Positions 42,223 through 53,336 of a stretch of DNA of 64,000 nucleotides are shown here, in pieces. The notes under the pieces are model-generated. The model searched no databases, had not been told where the DNA came from, and saw nothing but the letters and a program-made list of their open reading frames with translations. The translations under genes and the position numbers were made by a program. The DNA is from Diphasiastrum complanatum. Taxonomy: Eukaryota > Streptophyta > Lycopodiopsida > Lycopodiales > Lycopodiaceae. Where the stretch lies: positions 4,770,107 to 4,834,106 of the forward strand of contig CM055098.1 in the NCBI GenBank assembly GCA_029204225.1, written 5' to 3'. The number at the start of each line of letters is the position of its first letter. Positions within the stretch are counted from its first letter, which is position 1.

Positions 42223-43849
42223 TGCAAAGTGATGTATAGAATATTGCAATGTTGAAGTAGACAATGAATCAAACGGAACAATAAGAGATTTATCGGTTAC
42301 AAATGACTACATAGAAGCATGCATTCTGACATGATACTGAATGCAATAAGATAGATTGATTTAGTAAGTCCAGCATGAAGTTATTCTTCTGAAAGACTGT
42401 TATGTCATATAAATTACTACTTGTGTGAATAGACTTGGAAGTCAGATAAATTTTAAAGTCAAAGTGGTTCAATGTCTTAAACCTTGGATATCTCTGTTGC
42501 ATAAATGGACTTCAGAGGAATGATAGTTCTGTCACTCAGTATTTGGAAGAAACATCATGTTTGTAAGAGAGTGAATCCTTTTGTGAAATGCACTTATTAC
42601 TGACTTTTCATGGATTTGGATATTTTCATATGTCATCTTTCCAGTTAACTTTTATGGAAATTGGTAATCTCCTTAAAAGGAGGGGTGAAGTGATGGGATA
42701 GTATTCTATCTAGGGATCTGCTAGTTGCATACCTTTTGGAAGAGAACCAGTTGTGGTATAGAAATGAGATTTTTCTGAAAGTAATTTTGCATAAATTTAG
42801 AGTAAGATACCTAATTGGAGTACCGTGAAAGCTCAAAGGTTACTACTTCCATTTTGAATGGAATAGAAGTAAGTTTGATTAGAATTTAATTCTGAAAGTT
42901 TTGTATTGGATCAACCTAATCTTAGTTTTAAGTACTAGGATCAGAGAGGGGTTGACAATGTGGAAGAAATTATGTTGTTAGAGATAAACTGGGTTGGAAA
43001 ATTGCTTAGAGTGAATGTTATTCGTCTCAGATATTTCTCGGATATGTTATTTACTCATGAGAAATAGAAAATCTTTTGTAGCTGAGTTACAAGATCTCAG
43101 TGAGATATGTGAGTAACATATGTGGGTTCTAGAGGAATCCGCCAAATAAAAATGTGTTTATGTACTGGGTCATAGTGAGATTATTCACATATGTGCATGA
43201 TTAATCTTGTATGAATCTACTATGTATTCCTAGTTACTAGAGTTATTTGGTGCACTTAACCTAGTGGGTGAACATGAACATATGATCAAGTATTGTTTTG
43301 ACAGATACTTGCAAGTTAACAAATCTTTGTATGGAAGATTTATGGATTAACTTATAAATGATTTGAGTAAGGATCTAAATGTGGTGTCATACCAGTATAA
43401 TTGAATTCTTCACCTAGACATTTGAGATTTCTAAATCATTGGCAATTAACTTGAGTAGTTGATTACTCCAGGATGAAGTTAATTGGTAAAATGATCAGTG
43501 TGATGAGAATTCACCAGAAACTGATAGTTTTTCTTATCTATATTGCTTGTCAGACGCATGATTAGTGAATCATTAGGCTCATCAGTTAAAATTATGTGCA
43601 TTGGATATACAGTATTCTTGGGATAGAGTATTCCTTAGTTAAAGAATAGACTCAGCTCATTAGTGATTATATCCCAGAGCGCTCAATTGGATAACGAATC
43701 ATAATGAATCCACGAATAATATCTGAATTGATATTCAGTAGGACTTTGGGTATTTAGATTTGATTCTAGATTGTAATCTAAAGTTTTTGTAGATAAAGAT
43801 GATTGTCATTTTGGTACCAATGGTTTATAGACCTTGAATCTTGCACTTT
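42223..43849. other. No recognisable gene
   Basis: A/T-rich. 42637-42700 (ATCTTTCCAGTTAACTTT…AAAAGGAGGGG) matches 47501-47560, which I read as the tail of copia pol plus polypurine tract; a TGATGGGATAG after it may be an LTR start. Confidence 0.45.
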
Positions 43850-44470
43850 AGTTAAAGAATCTTGTTTGAAGAATATTCCTAAATCCAGTATCTTCTTAGT
43901 AGAAAGATTTTGGAATGATTCTTACTTTTCCTGAGTTATGTGAAACATATACTCCAGTATCTTGTGAATGATTAAGTATGATTTTGGATTCCAGAAAATT
44001 ATGATTGACGAATCATACGAATCTAAATATTTATGGTTGACAGATCATAAATAGTTACTTAATTGTTGACAGTGGATTAAAAGGAACTGTGATGATTCTT
44101 AAGTGTGACGATTAAGTCTTGGTCTATTGATTGAGTAAGAATTCAGACCTGTGTTTTGAATCTCTTTACTCCAGTATTTTAATTGAGAACTTATGGATCT
44201 CACATATATTATTTATCTAGTGGATGCTGTTATGCTATAGTTACAGTTTTTCATTTGAATTGGATCTCCAGTTATCATAGGAGACAGACAAGTCTATTAA
44301 GATGAATGAATGTTATTTTCTTGCATTTGGTGCTAGAAATAGGAGCATTTAACTCAAAAGAGTATCTAGGATACTCAAGGTTGAGTTTTAATCATTCTAT
44401 ATCTTAATGATTCTCCTAGAGATTCTAGTTGAATGAATTATCATATCTTAGAATTAGATTCTAAGGATAG
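43850..44470 (+). repeat. Diverged relative of the non-coding element's internal region
   Basis: Aligns with the reverse complement of about 12840-13450 at roughly 70-75% by eye, in the same order of blocks. Examples are AAATTATGATTGACGAATCA, TTTACTCCAGT and CTCCTAGAGATT. The 490-bp LTRs are not seen beside it. The true extent may be larger. Confidence 0.65.
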
Positions 44471-44544
44471 TTGTACTTGGAAGTTTTTTATGAATTGTTT
44501 GCCAGAGTTTGTAGATAATTTCATATTGTAACTATTATTTTTTT

Positions 44545-44740
44545 CTTTAACTTTAATCTCCTAAGTTAGGGAATATTTCACTCAGTGGTTCATGTAAGTG
44601 TTTTACATGAAGGTGATATTACTAACTTGTGTTTAGTGTAACCCTATTGAGAAAATATATCTCTTAGTATACTTTTCAAACTAGAGTTTGTACTCCAGAG
44701 CAAAGATTAACGATTGGAAATAGGTTTATCTCTGTTAACT
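44545..44740 (+). repeat. Dispersed repeat, partner of 63768-63985
   Basis: Shared blocks include CACTCAGTGGTTCATGTAAG, TTAGTRTACTTTTCAAACT and TTAACGATTGGAAATAGG. It lies just before copia pol coding and so may be copia internal or leader sequence. Confidence 0.75.
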
Positions 44741-44804
44741 ATGCAAGTATCTATTGTACAACAAATGTCTAGACAATCTATTGTTCTTGATCTCGACTAA
44801 CCTC

Positions 44805-47280
44805 GTGATAAAGTCGAGTTACCTGTTTGTCAAGACTCTCTAGTTAGTAAACAGACTAGGAAACCATTTAAATCAAGCCATCAGCATATTGTTAAAGGAT
44901 TGTTAGATATCGTACATTTATACATTTGTGGCCCGATGAGAAATCCTTTTTTGAAGGATGCAAAGTACTTTATAGCTTTTATTGATGAATTTTCCAGAAG
45001 GACTATGGTGTACTTTATAAAGAAGAAATCAGAAGCCTTCAATTGCTTCAAAATCTTCAAGGAGCATGTAGAAAAGGAGACTGAAAGGACATTCAAAGCC
45101 CTAAGGTCAGACAATGGTGGAGAATATATCTCTCTTGAGTTTAAGGAGTACTGTCAAAGCCAAGGCATTGAGCAACAATTCATCACTCCTTACAGTCCTC
45201 AGTCTAATGGCTTAGCCGAGAGGAAGAACCGTGCCCTGGTTGAATCAACCAAATGTATGCTAGCGCATGCATCGCTGCCCAATGGATTCTGCGCCGAAGT
45301 TGTCTCCACTACAGCTTATGTTCAGAACAGATGTTCGACCAAGGCTCTCTCAGACAAAACACCCCACGAGGTGTGGACAGGCTCTAAGCCTTATGTGAAG
45401 AATCTAAGAGTGTTTGGATGCGTTGCCTATGCGCAGATCCCAAAAGACACGAGGAAGAAATTGGACTTCCAAGGCCTCAAGACCATCCTGATTGGATATA
45501 CTTCATCTGATAATACATACAAGCTGTATGATCTCGATACCCAGCAAGTCTTGTATAGCCGGGATACAGTCTATATCAAGGATCAATTCGTCGACATCAA
45601 AGTCAAGGATATTGCTCCAAGAGAACCTTCATCACCTGCCACTGACGTGACTGTCCGAGCTTCTAGCTCATGCGTGTCCATTGTCGATCCACTTCTTGAC
45701 AGCGAATCAGACGAAGATGTTGCTGCTACCCAGCAACAAGTCCCAGGAGTAGTTCATCAGTCGAATCCTCCCGGACATCAAGCCGAGTGCGCACACAGCC
45801 CACAACGTATACTCCTGAGTCTGCATGTCTCTTGATACATGAACCGACAACAGTCGAAGAGGCACTGAGCCAACCAGATTCTGATCTCTGGAGAGAAGCT
45901 ATGGACAGAGAGTATTCCTCTCTAATCAAGAACCAGACGTGGTCACTAGTCGAAGCTCCTATTGGCTGCAATATCATTGATTGCAAATGGATCTTTAAGA
46001 TCAAATACAATGCCAATGGAGCAATTGATCGAAGGAAGGCAAGACTGGTAGCATGAGGATTCACTCAGATCCCCAACGTCGACTACAGCAAGACTTTCAG
46101 TCCAGTAGTCAAGCATTCGTCGATCCGAGCACGTTTGTCTTATGCTTCAACTGCCGACCTCGAAGTACATCAACTTGATGTACAAACAGCTTATCTGAAT
46201 GGAGTTATACAAGAAGACATCTACATGATCCAGCCCGAAGGATACGTTTTGGAAGGTATGAAAAATCATGTCTGTAAACTCCTCAAAGCACTTTATGGCT
46301 TGAAACAGTCTGCTAGAGCTTGGTTTCAGAGGATCAACACATTTCTCATCGAACAAGGATTCAAACCAAGCACTACTAATTGCAATGTCTATTCCAAGTC
46401 ACTGTAGCAATCCTTCATCATCATCTTATACGTAGATGATACATTGCTCTTCAGCAACAATACCAATTTGGTCAAGGATTCTAAGCAGATGCTGTTTTCA
46501 GAGTTTGACATGACTGATCTGGGTGAAGCTCACTTCTGTCTAGGCATTCATATCCACAGAGACAGAGCGAGACGACTGATCTACATCACTCAACAAAGGT
46601 ATCTTCACAATGTTCTTAACCAATACAATCTAATGAATTGTAAATTAGCTCACTCACCGATGGATCCAGGCTTGCATTTGTCAAAGGACCAATGCCCCCA
46701 GACCAAGCATGAAGAGGAGCAGATGAGAGAGTATTCTTATCGATCGATACTTGGATCTCTCATGTACGCAATGGTCTATACAAGACTACATATCTCTTTT
46801 GCAGTAAGCTCACTTAGCCAATATATGGCTAATCTTGGCATTACCCATTAGAAGGCTCTCATAAGAGTCATGAGGTACATTCGAGCTACCATGGACCAGT
46901 GCATCTGCTATGGAGATGTCAGCAACGACAATCTTCATCAGCTCAGTGGATGTTCTGATGCAAGTTGGGGAGGATATGTAGACAATCGTAAGTCCACATC
47001 TGGATTTGCATTCTTTTTCAACAGTGGTCCTATCTCATGGAATAGTCGTAAGCAAATCTCTATCACACTTTCTTCTACAGAAGCAGAATACATTGCTACT
47101 TCTCAATCTATTAAGGAATAGTTTTGGTTGAAAAATTTACTGTCAGACATTAATTTGTATCAGTACAACCCCGCAATTTTATTATGTGATAATCAGAGTT
47201 CTATTGCCTTATCAGCCAATCCTAGATTTCACTCTAGGAGTAAGCACATTGAAATCAGATATCACTACATCAGGGGCAAT
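44805..47280 (+). pseudogene. Nearly full-length decayed copia pol (integrase, RT, RNase H)
   Basis: The pre-integrase end (KQTRKPFKSSHQHIVK) leads into integrase: first catalytic Asp lost (HLYICGPM for HLDxCGPM), then LRSDNGGEY and NGLAERKNR. The C-terminal GYTSSDNTYKLYDLDTQ motif follows. After a frame change near 45790 RT begins: CKWIFKIKYNANGAIDRRKA, LDVQTAYLNGVIQEDIYM, ILYVDDTLLF. RNase H shows CSDASWGGYVDNRKSTSGF, STEAEYIA and CDNQSSIAL…RSKHIEIRYHYIRG. Stops occur at about 46054, 46405, 46849 and 47119. The reading ends at 47280 where a gypsy LTR fragment is inserted. Gag and protease are missing. Confidence 0.88.
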
Positions 47281-47497
47281 CCAATTTGGAGGGAAACCCA
47301 ACTTTATTCACTAACTTGACATTTAGGCCCTGCGACATTAAAAGTCTCGCAAAAAAGGCCTAAAGTCCTTTTATTGACTTGTAACTAATCAAATAACTAT
47401 GTGATTATCAGATTGGACTAACACACGTAGGGTGCCAAATCTCCCTCACTTATCAACTAGGGTTAGGGTTGCCTTGGGATCCGCAAACCCTCCAACA
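47281..47497 (-). repeat. Gypsy LTR fragment (first ~215 bp)
   Basis: Reverse complement of the start of the gypsy LTR at 59977-60192 (TGTTGGAGGGTTTGCGG… to TTGGGTTTCCCTCCAA). It separates the copia RNase H from its last codons. Confidence 0.9.
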
Positions 47498-47871
47498 ATT
47501 ATCTTTCCAGTTAACTTTTATAGAAATTGATAATTTCTTTAAAAGGAGTGATGAAGTGATGAGATAAAATTCTTGCAAAAAACTTCATTTTTTCTTTGTG
47601 TGTGATTCTTGTGGATGATGAAATGCTTGTATTGTTTTTGTTAATCATGCTATCACAATCACAAATAATCCTTAGCACTTGCATTCATCCATCTAGTTTC
47701 AAACTAATCCATAAAATCCATGCACAAGCAATATAGGTGTTAGAATTGTGAGAAAGAGGGTGTGTGAGTGTGAGGAACTAAAATAGTTTGAAAAGAAAAC
47801 GAACACGAAAAGAGACGAACTTGAAACTCGAACAAGAACGAACTCGAACGGAATGTGTTCGTGCACAGCGA
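47498..47871. other. Copia tail and spacer
   Basis: 47501-47560 matches 42637-42700 and looks like pol tail plus purine tract (AAAAGGAGTGATGAAG). The rest is unassigned, including frames antisense to the neighbouring gag. Confidence 0.45.
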
Positions 47872-48124
47872 AATGTTTGGCCTCGGATACATGGCCGATC
47901 TGAGTATCCAAAATGTTGAGGATGATCAGCGCGAAAGCCTTTCCATCCTTCAGCTTCCATCTGGCGATTGTTGTGTCGTCTGCTTCGGGTTTCCCTTTTG
48001 CACCTATAACAACGCCATACAATTCTTTAGCCATTAGTATAGTTTTCATCTTAAATTTCCACAGATGATAATTGGCTCCATCAAGCTTGTCCATGATAGG
48101 ACTGGCTTTCCCTTGGGAATCCAT
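47872..48124 (-). pseudogene. Copia gag N-terminal fragment
   Basis: Minus-strand ATG at 48122-48124: MDSQGKASPIMDKLDGANYH, then LWKFKMKTILMAKELYGVV and FALIILNILDTQIGHVSEAK. It ends where similarity to the gag at 41465-41821 stops. The leader and an LTR lie upstream (higher coordinates). Confidence 0.82.
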
Positions 48125-48199
48125 GTGCAAGATTAGTCTAGGTGATAGGAAAAACTATCAGTGACTTAAGTATGAAAATATAGTACTGAATTACAGAAC

Positions 48200-48672
48200 A
48201 AGAAGACAATTACTCTATCGGCTAGTAGAATCTTGTACTGTGGAGACTTATCAGGCTACGAAAATGCTCTGTCAAATCTGATTGCACAGTTGCATGGGAT
48301 GAGCATGAGAAGGCCGCAACATCAACCTTCGCTCAAATGAACGTTGGTGAAGATGCGAAAAAATGCGACACTCTAGCATATGCCTTAAAATTTGATTTAT
48401 AGGGTACCTTCGCTTTTCTATTAGGGCACCTTCGGCATTTTGTAGGCAGTGTCGCCTTTTTCGCCTGTCACAAATCATGTGTAAAAACACAATGTCAGCT
48501 TTTTTGTCTTTTTTGCCTATGAAAGTTTACGTGTAAAGACACTGTGTCGGCTTTTTGCCTATCTTTATTTACATGTAAATATGCAGACTATGCGACAACA
48601 TGAGTAAAGTTGCAGCATGAATGGAGGCAGATTAAAATAGGATTTAGGAGAGTAAAGGAGATAAATCCAACA
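48200..48672 (-). repeat. Copia LTR with ~55-60-bp internal repeats
   Basis: In minus orientation it starts TGTTGGATTTATCTCC at 48672, directly after the purine tract AGATTAAGAGGGGG. Blocks of the type GTGT(T/C)TTTACA(C)…AGGC(A/G)AAAAA recur two to three times (48430-48600). The first 95 bp match 6001-6095. The lower boundary is approximate. Confidence 0.65.
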
Positions 48673-48790
48673 CCCCCTCTTAATCTGGATCCGTGAATGC
48701 CTTGATCTTTAGACTAAGCAATGCACAAAATTTGTTGTGTGCATTAACACTTAATGCCTTTGTGAATATATCTGCAGCCATGTCCTGCGT
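48673..48790 (-). pseudogene. Copia pol C-terminal tail
   Basis: The minus strand reads DMAADIFTKALSVNAHNKF, the standard last residues of copia RNase H, then a stop and the purine tract before the LTR. Confidence 0.75.
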
Positions 48791-48796
48791 TCAATT

Positions 48797-49295
48797 AGGG
48801 AGGTAGAAATGGACCAATAGGATTCAGAGGCCAAGGTCCTCCTCTCTACTATAAAAAGGGACCAACTCGAGTTCCTACACATGTCCATTCTTCATTTCAA
48901 TAAAGCAGATTGGTTCTCTTGTGAATTGGATATATGAATGTCCTTGCTCTCTATCACTTTTCCTTCATCTCTCATGCTTTATTGTGTTTTGCTGATTGTT
49001 GGAGTTGAATGTTATTGGGATTGCATGTTATTATACTTTTTATGAGGGAGAAAGGGAGATAGAGAGAGAAGGAGTAAGCTATCTTTGTTGTGGATCTAGT
49101 GTTAGTGGATGTAGTGTTTATGCTTAGGGTTAATGGATGTTAGAGTTAGATGTGAATATTTCATTCATGCTGAAATCTGAACTATACTATCGCTCTCATG
49201 GGAACGAATCTATGCGTGACAACTAATTTCATCTCCTTGATGCTACATTGATTAGATCTTGGGTTGAGGATAGGCAAGGAAAGAAGCCCACTACA
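48797..49295 (+). repeat. Gypsy LTR C (5'-truncated)
   Basis: Matches 60235-60725 and 50280-50759. It contains CCAAT and TATAAAA (48850-48856), an AATAAAG signal, and the end CCCACTACA. Confidence 0.88.
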
Positions 49296-49299
49296 ATTT

Positions 49300-49308
49300 T
49301 GGCGCCGT
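49300..49308 (+). other. Primer-binding site, truncated (TGGCGCCGT)
   Basis: Four bases after the LTR end. Athila/Tat gypsy elements use PBSs starting TGGCGCCGTTGCC; here the site is cut after nine bases by the internal deletion. Confidence 0.8.
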
Positions 49309-50080
49309 CCGCTTGGGAAAGTGAGCAAAAAAATATCACTCTACCGATACAACATAGACAATTTCCTAAGGAAGCAACTGTTATAGATGGCGATTCAGGA
49401 GTTAACCTGATTTCTACAAGGCTATGTGCAATGGGGCCTTACAAAGATCAAGCTTGTGACTTTTGCTATTAAGCTAGCTTATCAAATGGCAGTTCGTCCG
49501 CGAGGAATGGTTGAAGATATACCTGTCAGAATTGTGGGAGTACAGTTCGTCATTACTTTCGTGGTAATGGACTTACCAGAAACACCAAATGTCTACCGAG
49601 TCCTATTGGGACGTCCATGGTTACGAGTAGCGCAAGTAATTCATAACTGGGATACCGGGAAAATCACTTTTGAAAATCGTGAACATGCAGTCAAAGTTGA
49701 TCCTACAACTTGGAATTTCAAACCAGTGGTTCAAAAAGAGGATGATGATTCATCAACAATGGATCATACTTGTGACCTACCAGAGAAAAATTTGGGAGTT
49801 CATTACGATTCTCAAACGGATACTTTCAACTGGAATGAAGCTCGTGCAACGATTGATTGTACAACATGATATATGTGTCAACAAGATAATCAGTCAGATT
49901 TGAGCGAGATTTCATTATTGGATCGAACCTTGGATACACCGATCACTTTTCCATTGAATGTGCTAAATGTAGCTTGGATATCAACGGAACCTATACCAGA
50001 TCTGATTGAAGATGACCTCATTCTTGTGAGTCATGCCTTGACTTATGATGACAATGTAGAACTTACCGATGAGCTAAGTG
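49309..50080 (+). pseudogene. Gypsy protease-linker fragment fused to PBS
   Basis: Coding resumes at AWESEQKNITLPIQHRQFPK and follows the same protein as 52156-52920. The retropepsin-like VIDGDSGVNLIS has, after a one-base slip near 49430, PRGMVEDIPVRIVGVQF and VLLGRPWLRVAQVIHNW. It ends at about 50075, joined to a truncated LTR. Compared with the long copy, about 1.39 kb (leader and gag) is missing on the left, and everything after the linker is missing on the right. Confidence 0.85.
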
Positions 50081-50081
50081 A

Positions 50082-50759
50082 GAGGGACCAACGGCACCCT
50101 ACATGTGTAAGTCCAACTTGATGATCACATAGTTATTTGATTGATTAGTTAGAAGTTAATAAAGGACTTTAGGCCCTTTTGCGGAACTTTTAATGTCGCA
50201 GGGCCTAAATGTCAAGTTAGTGAATAAAGTTGGGTTTCCCTCCAACTTTGATGGTTCCCACTTTTTTTTAAATTTGAATAAAAAGAGAGGGAAGACTGGA
50301 CCAATAGGATTCAGAGGCCAGGGTCCTCCTCTCTACTATAAAAAAGGACCAACTCGAGTTGCTGCTGTTCATTTCCTCACTTCAATAAAGCAGATTGGTT
50401 CTCTTTAGAAATGGATTGATGAATGTCCTTGATCTTCCTCTCTTTTCCTCCATTTCTCATGCTTCCTTTATATTTGTTTATTGTTGGATTTGATCATTAT
50501 TGGGATTGCTATTTCTTATGCTTTTTGTGAGAGAGAAAAGGAGAGAGAGAAGAGTAAGTTTCTATCATTGTTGTAGATTTAGGGTTAATGGATGTAGTGT
50601 TAATGGATGTTAGTGTTAGATCCTCCATTCATGTCAAAATCTGAACTATACTATCGCTCTCATGGGAACGAACCTACGCGTGACAACTAACTCCGTCTCT
50701 TTGATGCTAGATTGACTAGATCTTGGATTCAGGTTAGGAAAGGAAAGAAACCCACTACA
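50082..50759 (+). repeat. Gypsy LTR A (missing its first ~80 bp)
   Basis: Alignment with LTR B begins near GGCACCCTACATGTGTAAGTCC and runs to CCCACTACA. TATAAAA at 50337-50343. Confidence 0.9.
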
Positions 50760-50763
50760 ATTT

Positions 50764-50781
50764 TGGCGTCGTTGTAGGGGA
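50764..50781 (+). other. Primer-binding site (TGGCG type)
   Basis: TGGCGTCGTTGTAGGGGA, a mutated form of TGGCGCCGTTGCCGGGGA. Confidence 0.8.
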
Positions 50782-51290
50782 GCGACACCAATTTTTCAGT
50801 TTTCAGCATGTTTGATTGATGGTTAGCTTGCATTAGGCATCTTGTCATGGCATGAATAGTGTTAGATCTGCATTTTAGGGTTAGTTTGGGATTGATTTTG
50901 CTTGATTTGAGTGGATTTGCTTGTTTGAAATCTAATCTGATTATTAAACAGGGAAAGCTATTCCGATCACCAATCTTAAGATCCATTTGGATTTGAGATA
51001 TCAGAGAAAATAACAGAAATCAGTCAAATCTGTCAAATTTGGTCAAAAAGAGGCAAAAAGCGTCATCAGAGCTCAAAATGTTTTACCCTCTTTCAGGAAA
51101 CCTTTGTCGAGTTGTAGACACCTTCGGTTTTGTTTAAAAACCTTCGATTTGAAGGGCGAAGATTAATTCCCAACAGATTTTCAGAAACATCAGAAAAATC
51201 GCCAAAAAACACTAAAAATTATCAAATTTGCAACAAGACTAAAATCCAGCAGCAAGACTGCGACAATCTACTCTTGGATACCCGGAATGT
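50782..51290 (+). other. Gypsy leader / gag N-terminal remnant
   Basis: No open frame; only about 500 bp lie where leader plus the capsid part of Gag would be expected, so most of Gag appears deleted. It contains CCTTCGG/GGCGAAG words like those near 56400. Confidence 0.5.
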
Positions 51291-51296
51291 CTAGCT

Positions 51297-51644
51297 TTGT
51301 CTGCCCCACCAAAACACTCCGCTCCTCCTACCAATTTGATGGAACCAGAACCTTACGGAAGTGCTGAGCAATGGAGCTATGGTAATGATCAAGAAGGTGG
51401 ATCTTCAGAACAGTATGCCATTTATGCTGCCGCTCAACAACAAGCCTCGAGAAGTTGGACCAGAGCACCACTTGGATGCTTTGCATGTGGAGAAAATCAC
51501 AGAATTGCAGAATGCCCAAATAAAGAAAAACTTGTACCATTCTGTCGTGATTGTGGACATGGGCATTACTATAAAGACTTTCCAGCAAGACCGAGGCCAC
51601 CACCAGCCACAGCACTTGTAAATTTGATAACCATCAAGCAATGA
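51297..51644 (+). pseudogene. Gypsy Gag C-terminus with zinc knuckles
   Basis: A 115-codon frame with CFACGENHRIAEC (one residue shorter than canonical CX2CX4HX4C) and a second knuckle-like CRDCGHGHYYKDF lacking the last Cys. The capsid domain is absent upstream. Confidence 0.75.
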
Positions 51645-52035
51645 TCAATAGCTCAAAATAAACCAACTGCACCCTTGATGGTGGTCACCAGAGCACAAAA
51701 GCAAAAAGAACCAATAGTGGATCCAGTACCTACTGATTCTATTCCATTGAACGAAACACCAACAACATCGGGAGTCTATCCAAATCTTAATGCAAAAAAA
51801 TGAAGATATCTGGATATGAGACAATGGATTAAACATTTGCAAGAAGAAGAGGAACTTGAAGCTGCTAAAGTAACAGCTGAAGTTCGATCTTCACCATTGT
51901 AGCCTCCAAGAAATTTACGTACGGATATGAATGATCAATTACACCATCACGAAGAACCCTTCAAGATGACTGAACCGAAAGCATCGCATACAGAATTACT
52001 CATGAACATTTTGTCTAGCAAGATCAATATCTCAG

Positions 52036-53037
52036 TTGGTGCCAAAAGCTAAAGAAGTCTTAGCGCAAAAGTTAGCTCAAGAAGAACTAGAAGTCCACCA
52101 AGAGCCGCTTTTTTGTGCTGGATTTGAAGAATCTAACAATGTACTCCATGCTGGAGCCGCTTGGGAAAGTGAACAAAAGAATATCACTCTGTTGATACAA
52201 CATAGACAATTTTCTGAAGAAGCAGCCGTGATAGATGGCGGTTCAAGAGTTAACCTGATTTCTACAAAGCTATGTACAAAATGGGGCCTTACAAAGATTA
52301 AGTTTGCTACTTTTGCTATTAATCTAGCAGATCAAACGATAGTTCATCCACGAGGAATGGTGGAAGATATACCTATCAGGATTGCAGGAGTACAATTCGT
52401 CATTACTTTTGTCGTGATGGACTTACCAGAAGCACCAAATGTCAACCAAGTTCTATTAGGACGTCCATGGCTACGAGTTGCGCAAGTAATTCATAATTGG
52501 GGTACCGAAAAATTCACTTTTGAAAATCGTGAACGTGCAATTAAAGTTGATCCTACGACTTGGACTATCAAACCAGTGGTTCAAAAAGCAGATGACGATT
52601 CATCAACAACGGATCACACTTGTGATCGACCAGAGAAAAAATTGAGAGTTCACTACGATTCTCAAACGGATACTGTCTATTGGAATGAAGCTCTTGCAAT
52701 AATTGATTGTACAGCAGGATATATGTGTCAGCGAGATATTCAATCAGAGTTGAGCGAGATTTCCTTATTAGATCAAACTTTGGATACACCAATCATGTTT
52801 CCACTAACTGTGCTGAATGTAGCCTGGATATCAACAGAACCTATACCAGATCCAATTGAGGATGATCTCATACTAGTGAGCCATGCCTTAACTTATGATG
52901 GCAATGCAGAACTTACGGATGAACAGATTCTACATCATATGGATCCAACTAGGTTTGGAGTGCATAATGTTCCTGATGAACCAACAATCAAACCGCCCAA
53001 AGCAGTTATATTGAGAGAGGCAGGATCACATGTTTGA
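52036..53037 (+). pseudogene. Gypsy protease region and linker
   Basis: 333-codon frame. The Tat/Athila-type aspartic protease has VIDGGSRVNLIS as the active-site loop and later PRGMVEDIPIRIAGVQF and VLLGRPWL. A linker ending ALTYDGNAELTDEQ follows. It is the best-preserved part of the element and parallels 49309-50080. It ends with a stop before the basic region. Confidence 0.82.
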
Positions 53038-53075
53038 TAACGAAGAAACAAGCTAAGTAACATTATAATACGGTC

Positions 53076-53330
53076 TTGAAATGGAAAAATCCCCCTCAAA
53101 AGATTGATTCAAAGAAAGTGCCGCCCTTATTGGATAAAGGCAAAGGAAAAGTCAAGAATGATCCTTCAAGTCGGATTTCCAACAAGACATCATCGTCTAG
53201 GAAGTCTTCACCTGTGAAGAAAGATTTATCATCCCGAAAGTCATCACCTCCACGATCAATTCCTGCTAAGAAGGCTAAACGAAGATCCAAGACAAGTCCT
53301 TTAAAAAAAGAACAGGCAAATGTAGTCTAG
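53076..53330 (+). pseudogene. Lys/Ser-rich linker
   Basis: 84 codons rich in KKxSSRKSSPxKK motifs between the protease and RT regions. It belongs to the same polyprotein in another frame; the basic composition could contact nucleic acid (inferred). Confidence 0.5.
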
Positions 53331-53336
53331 CATGAT

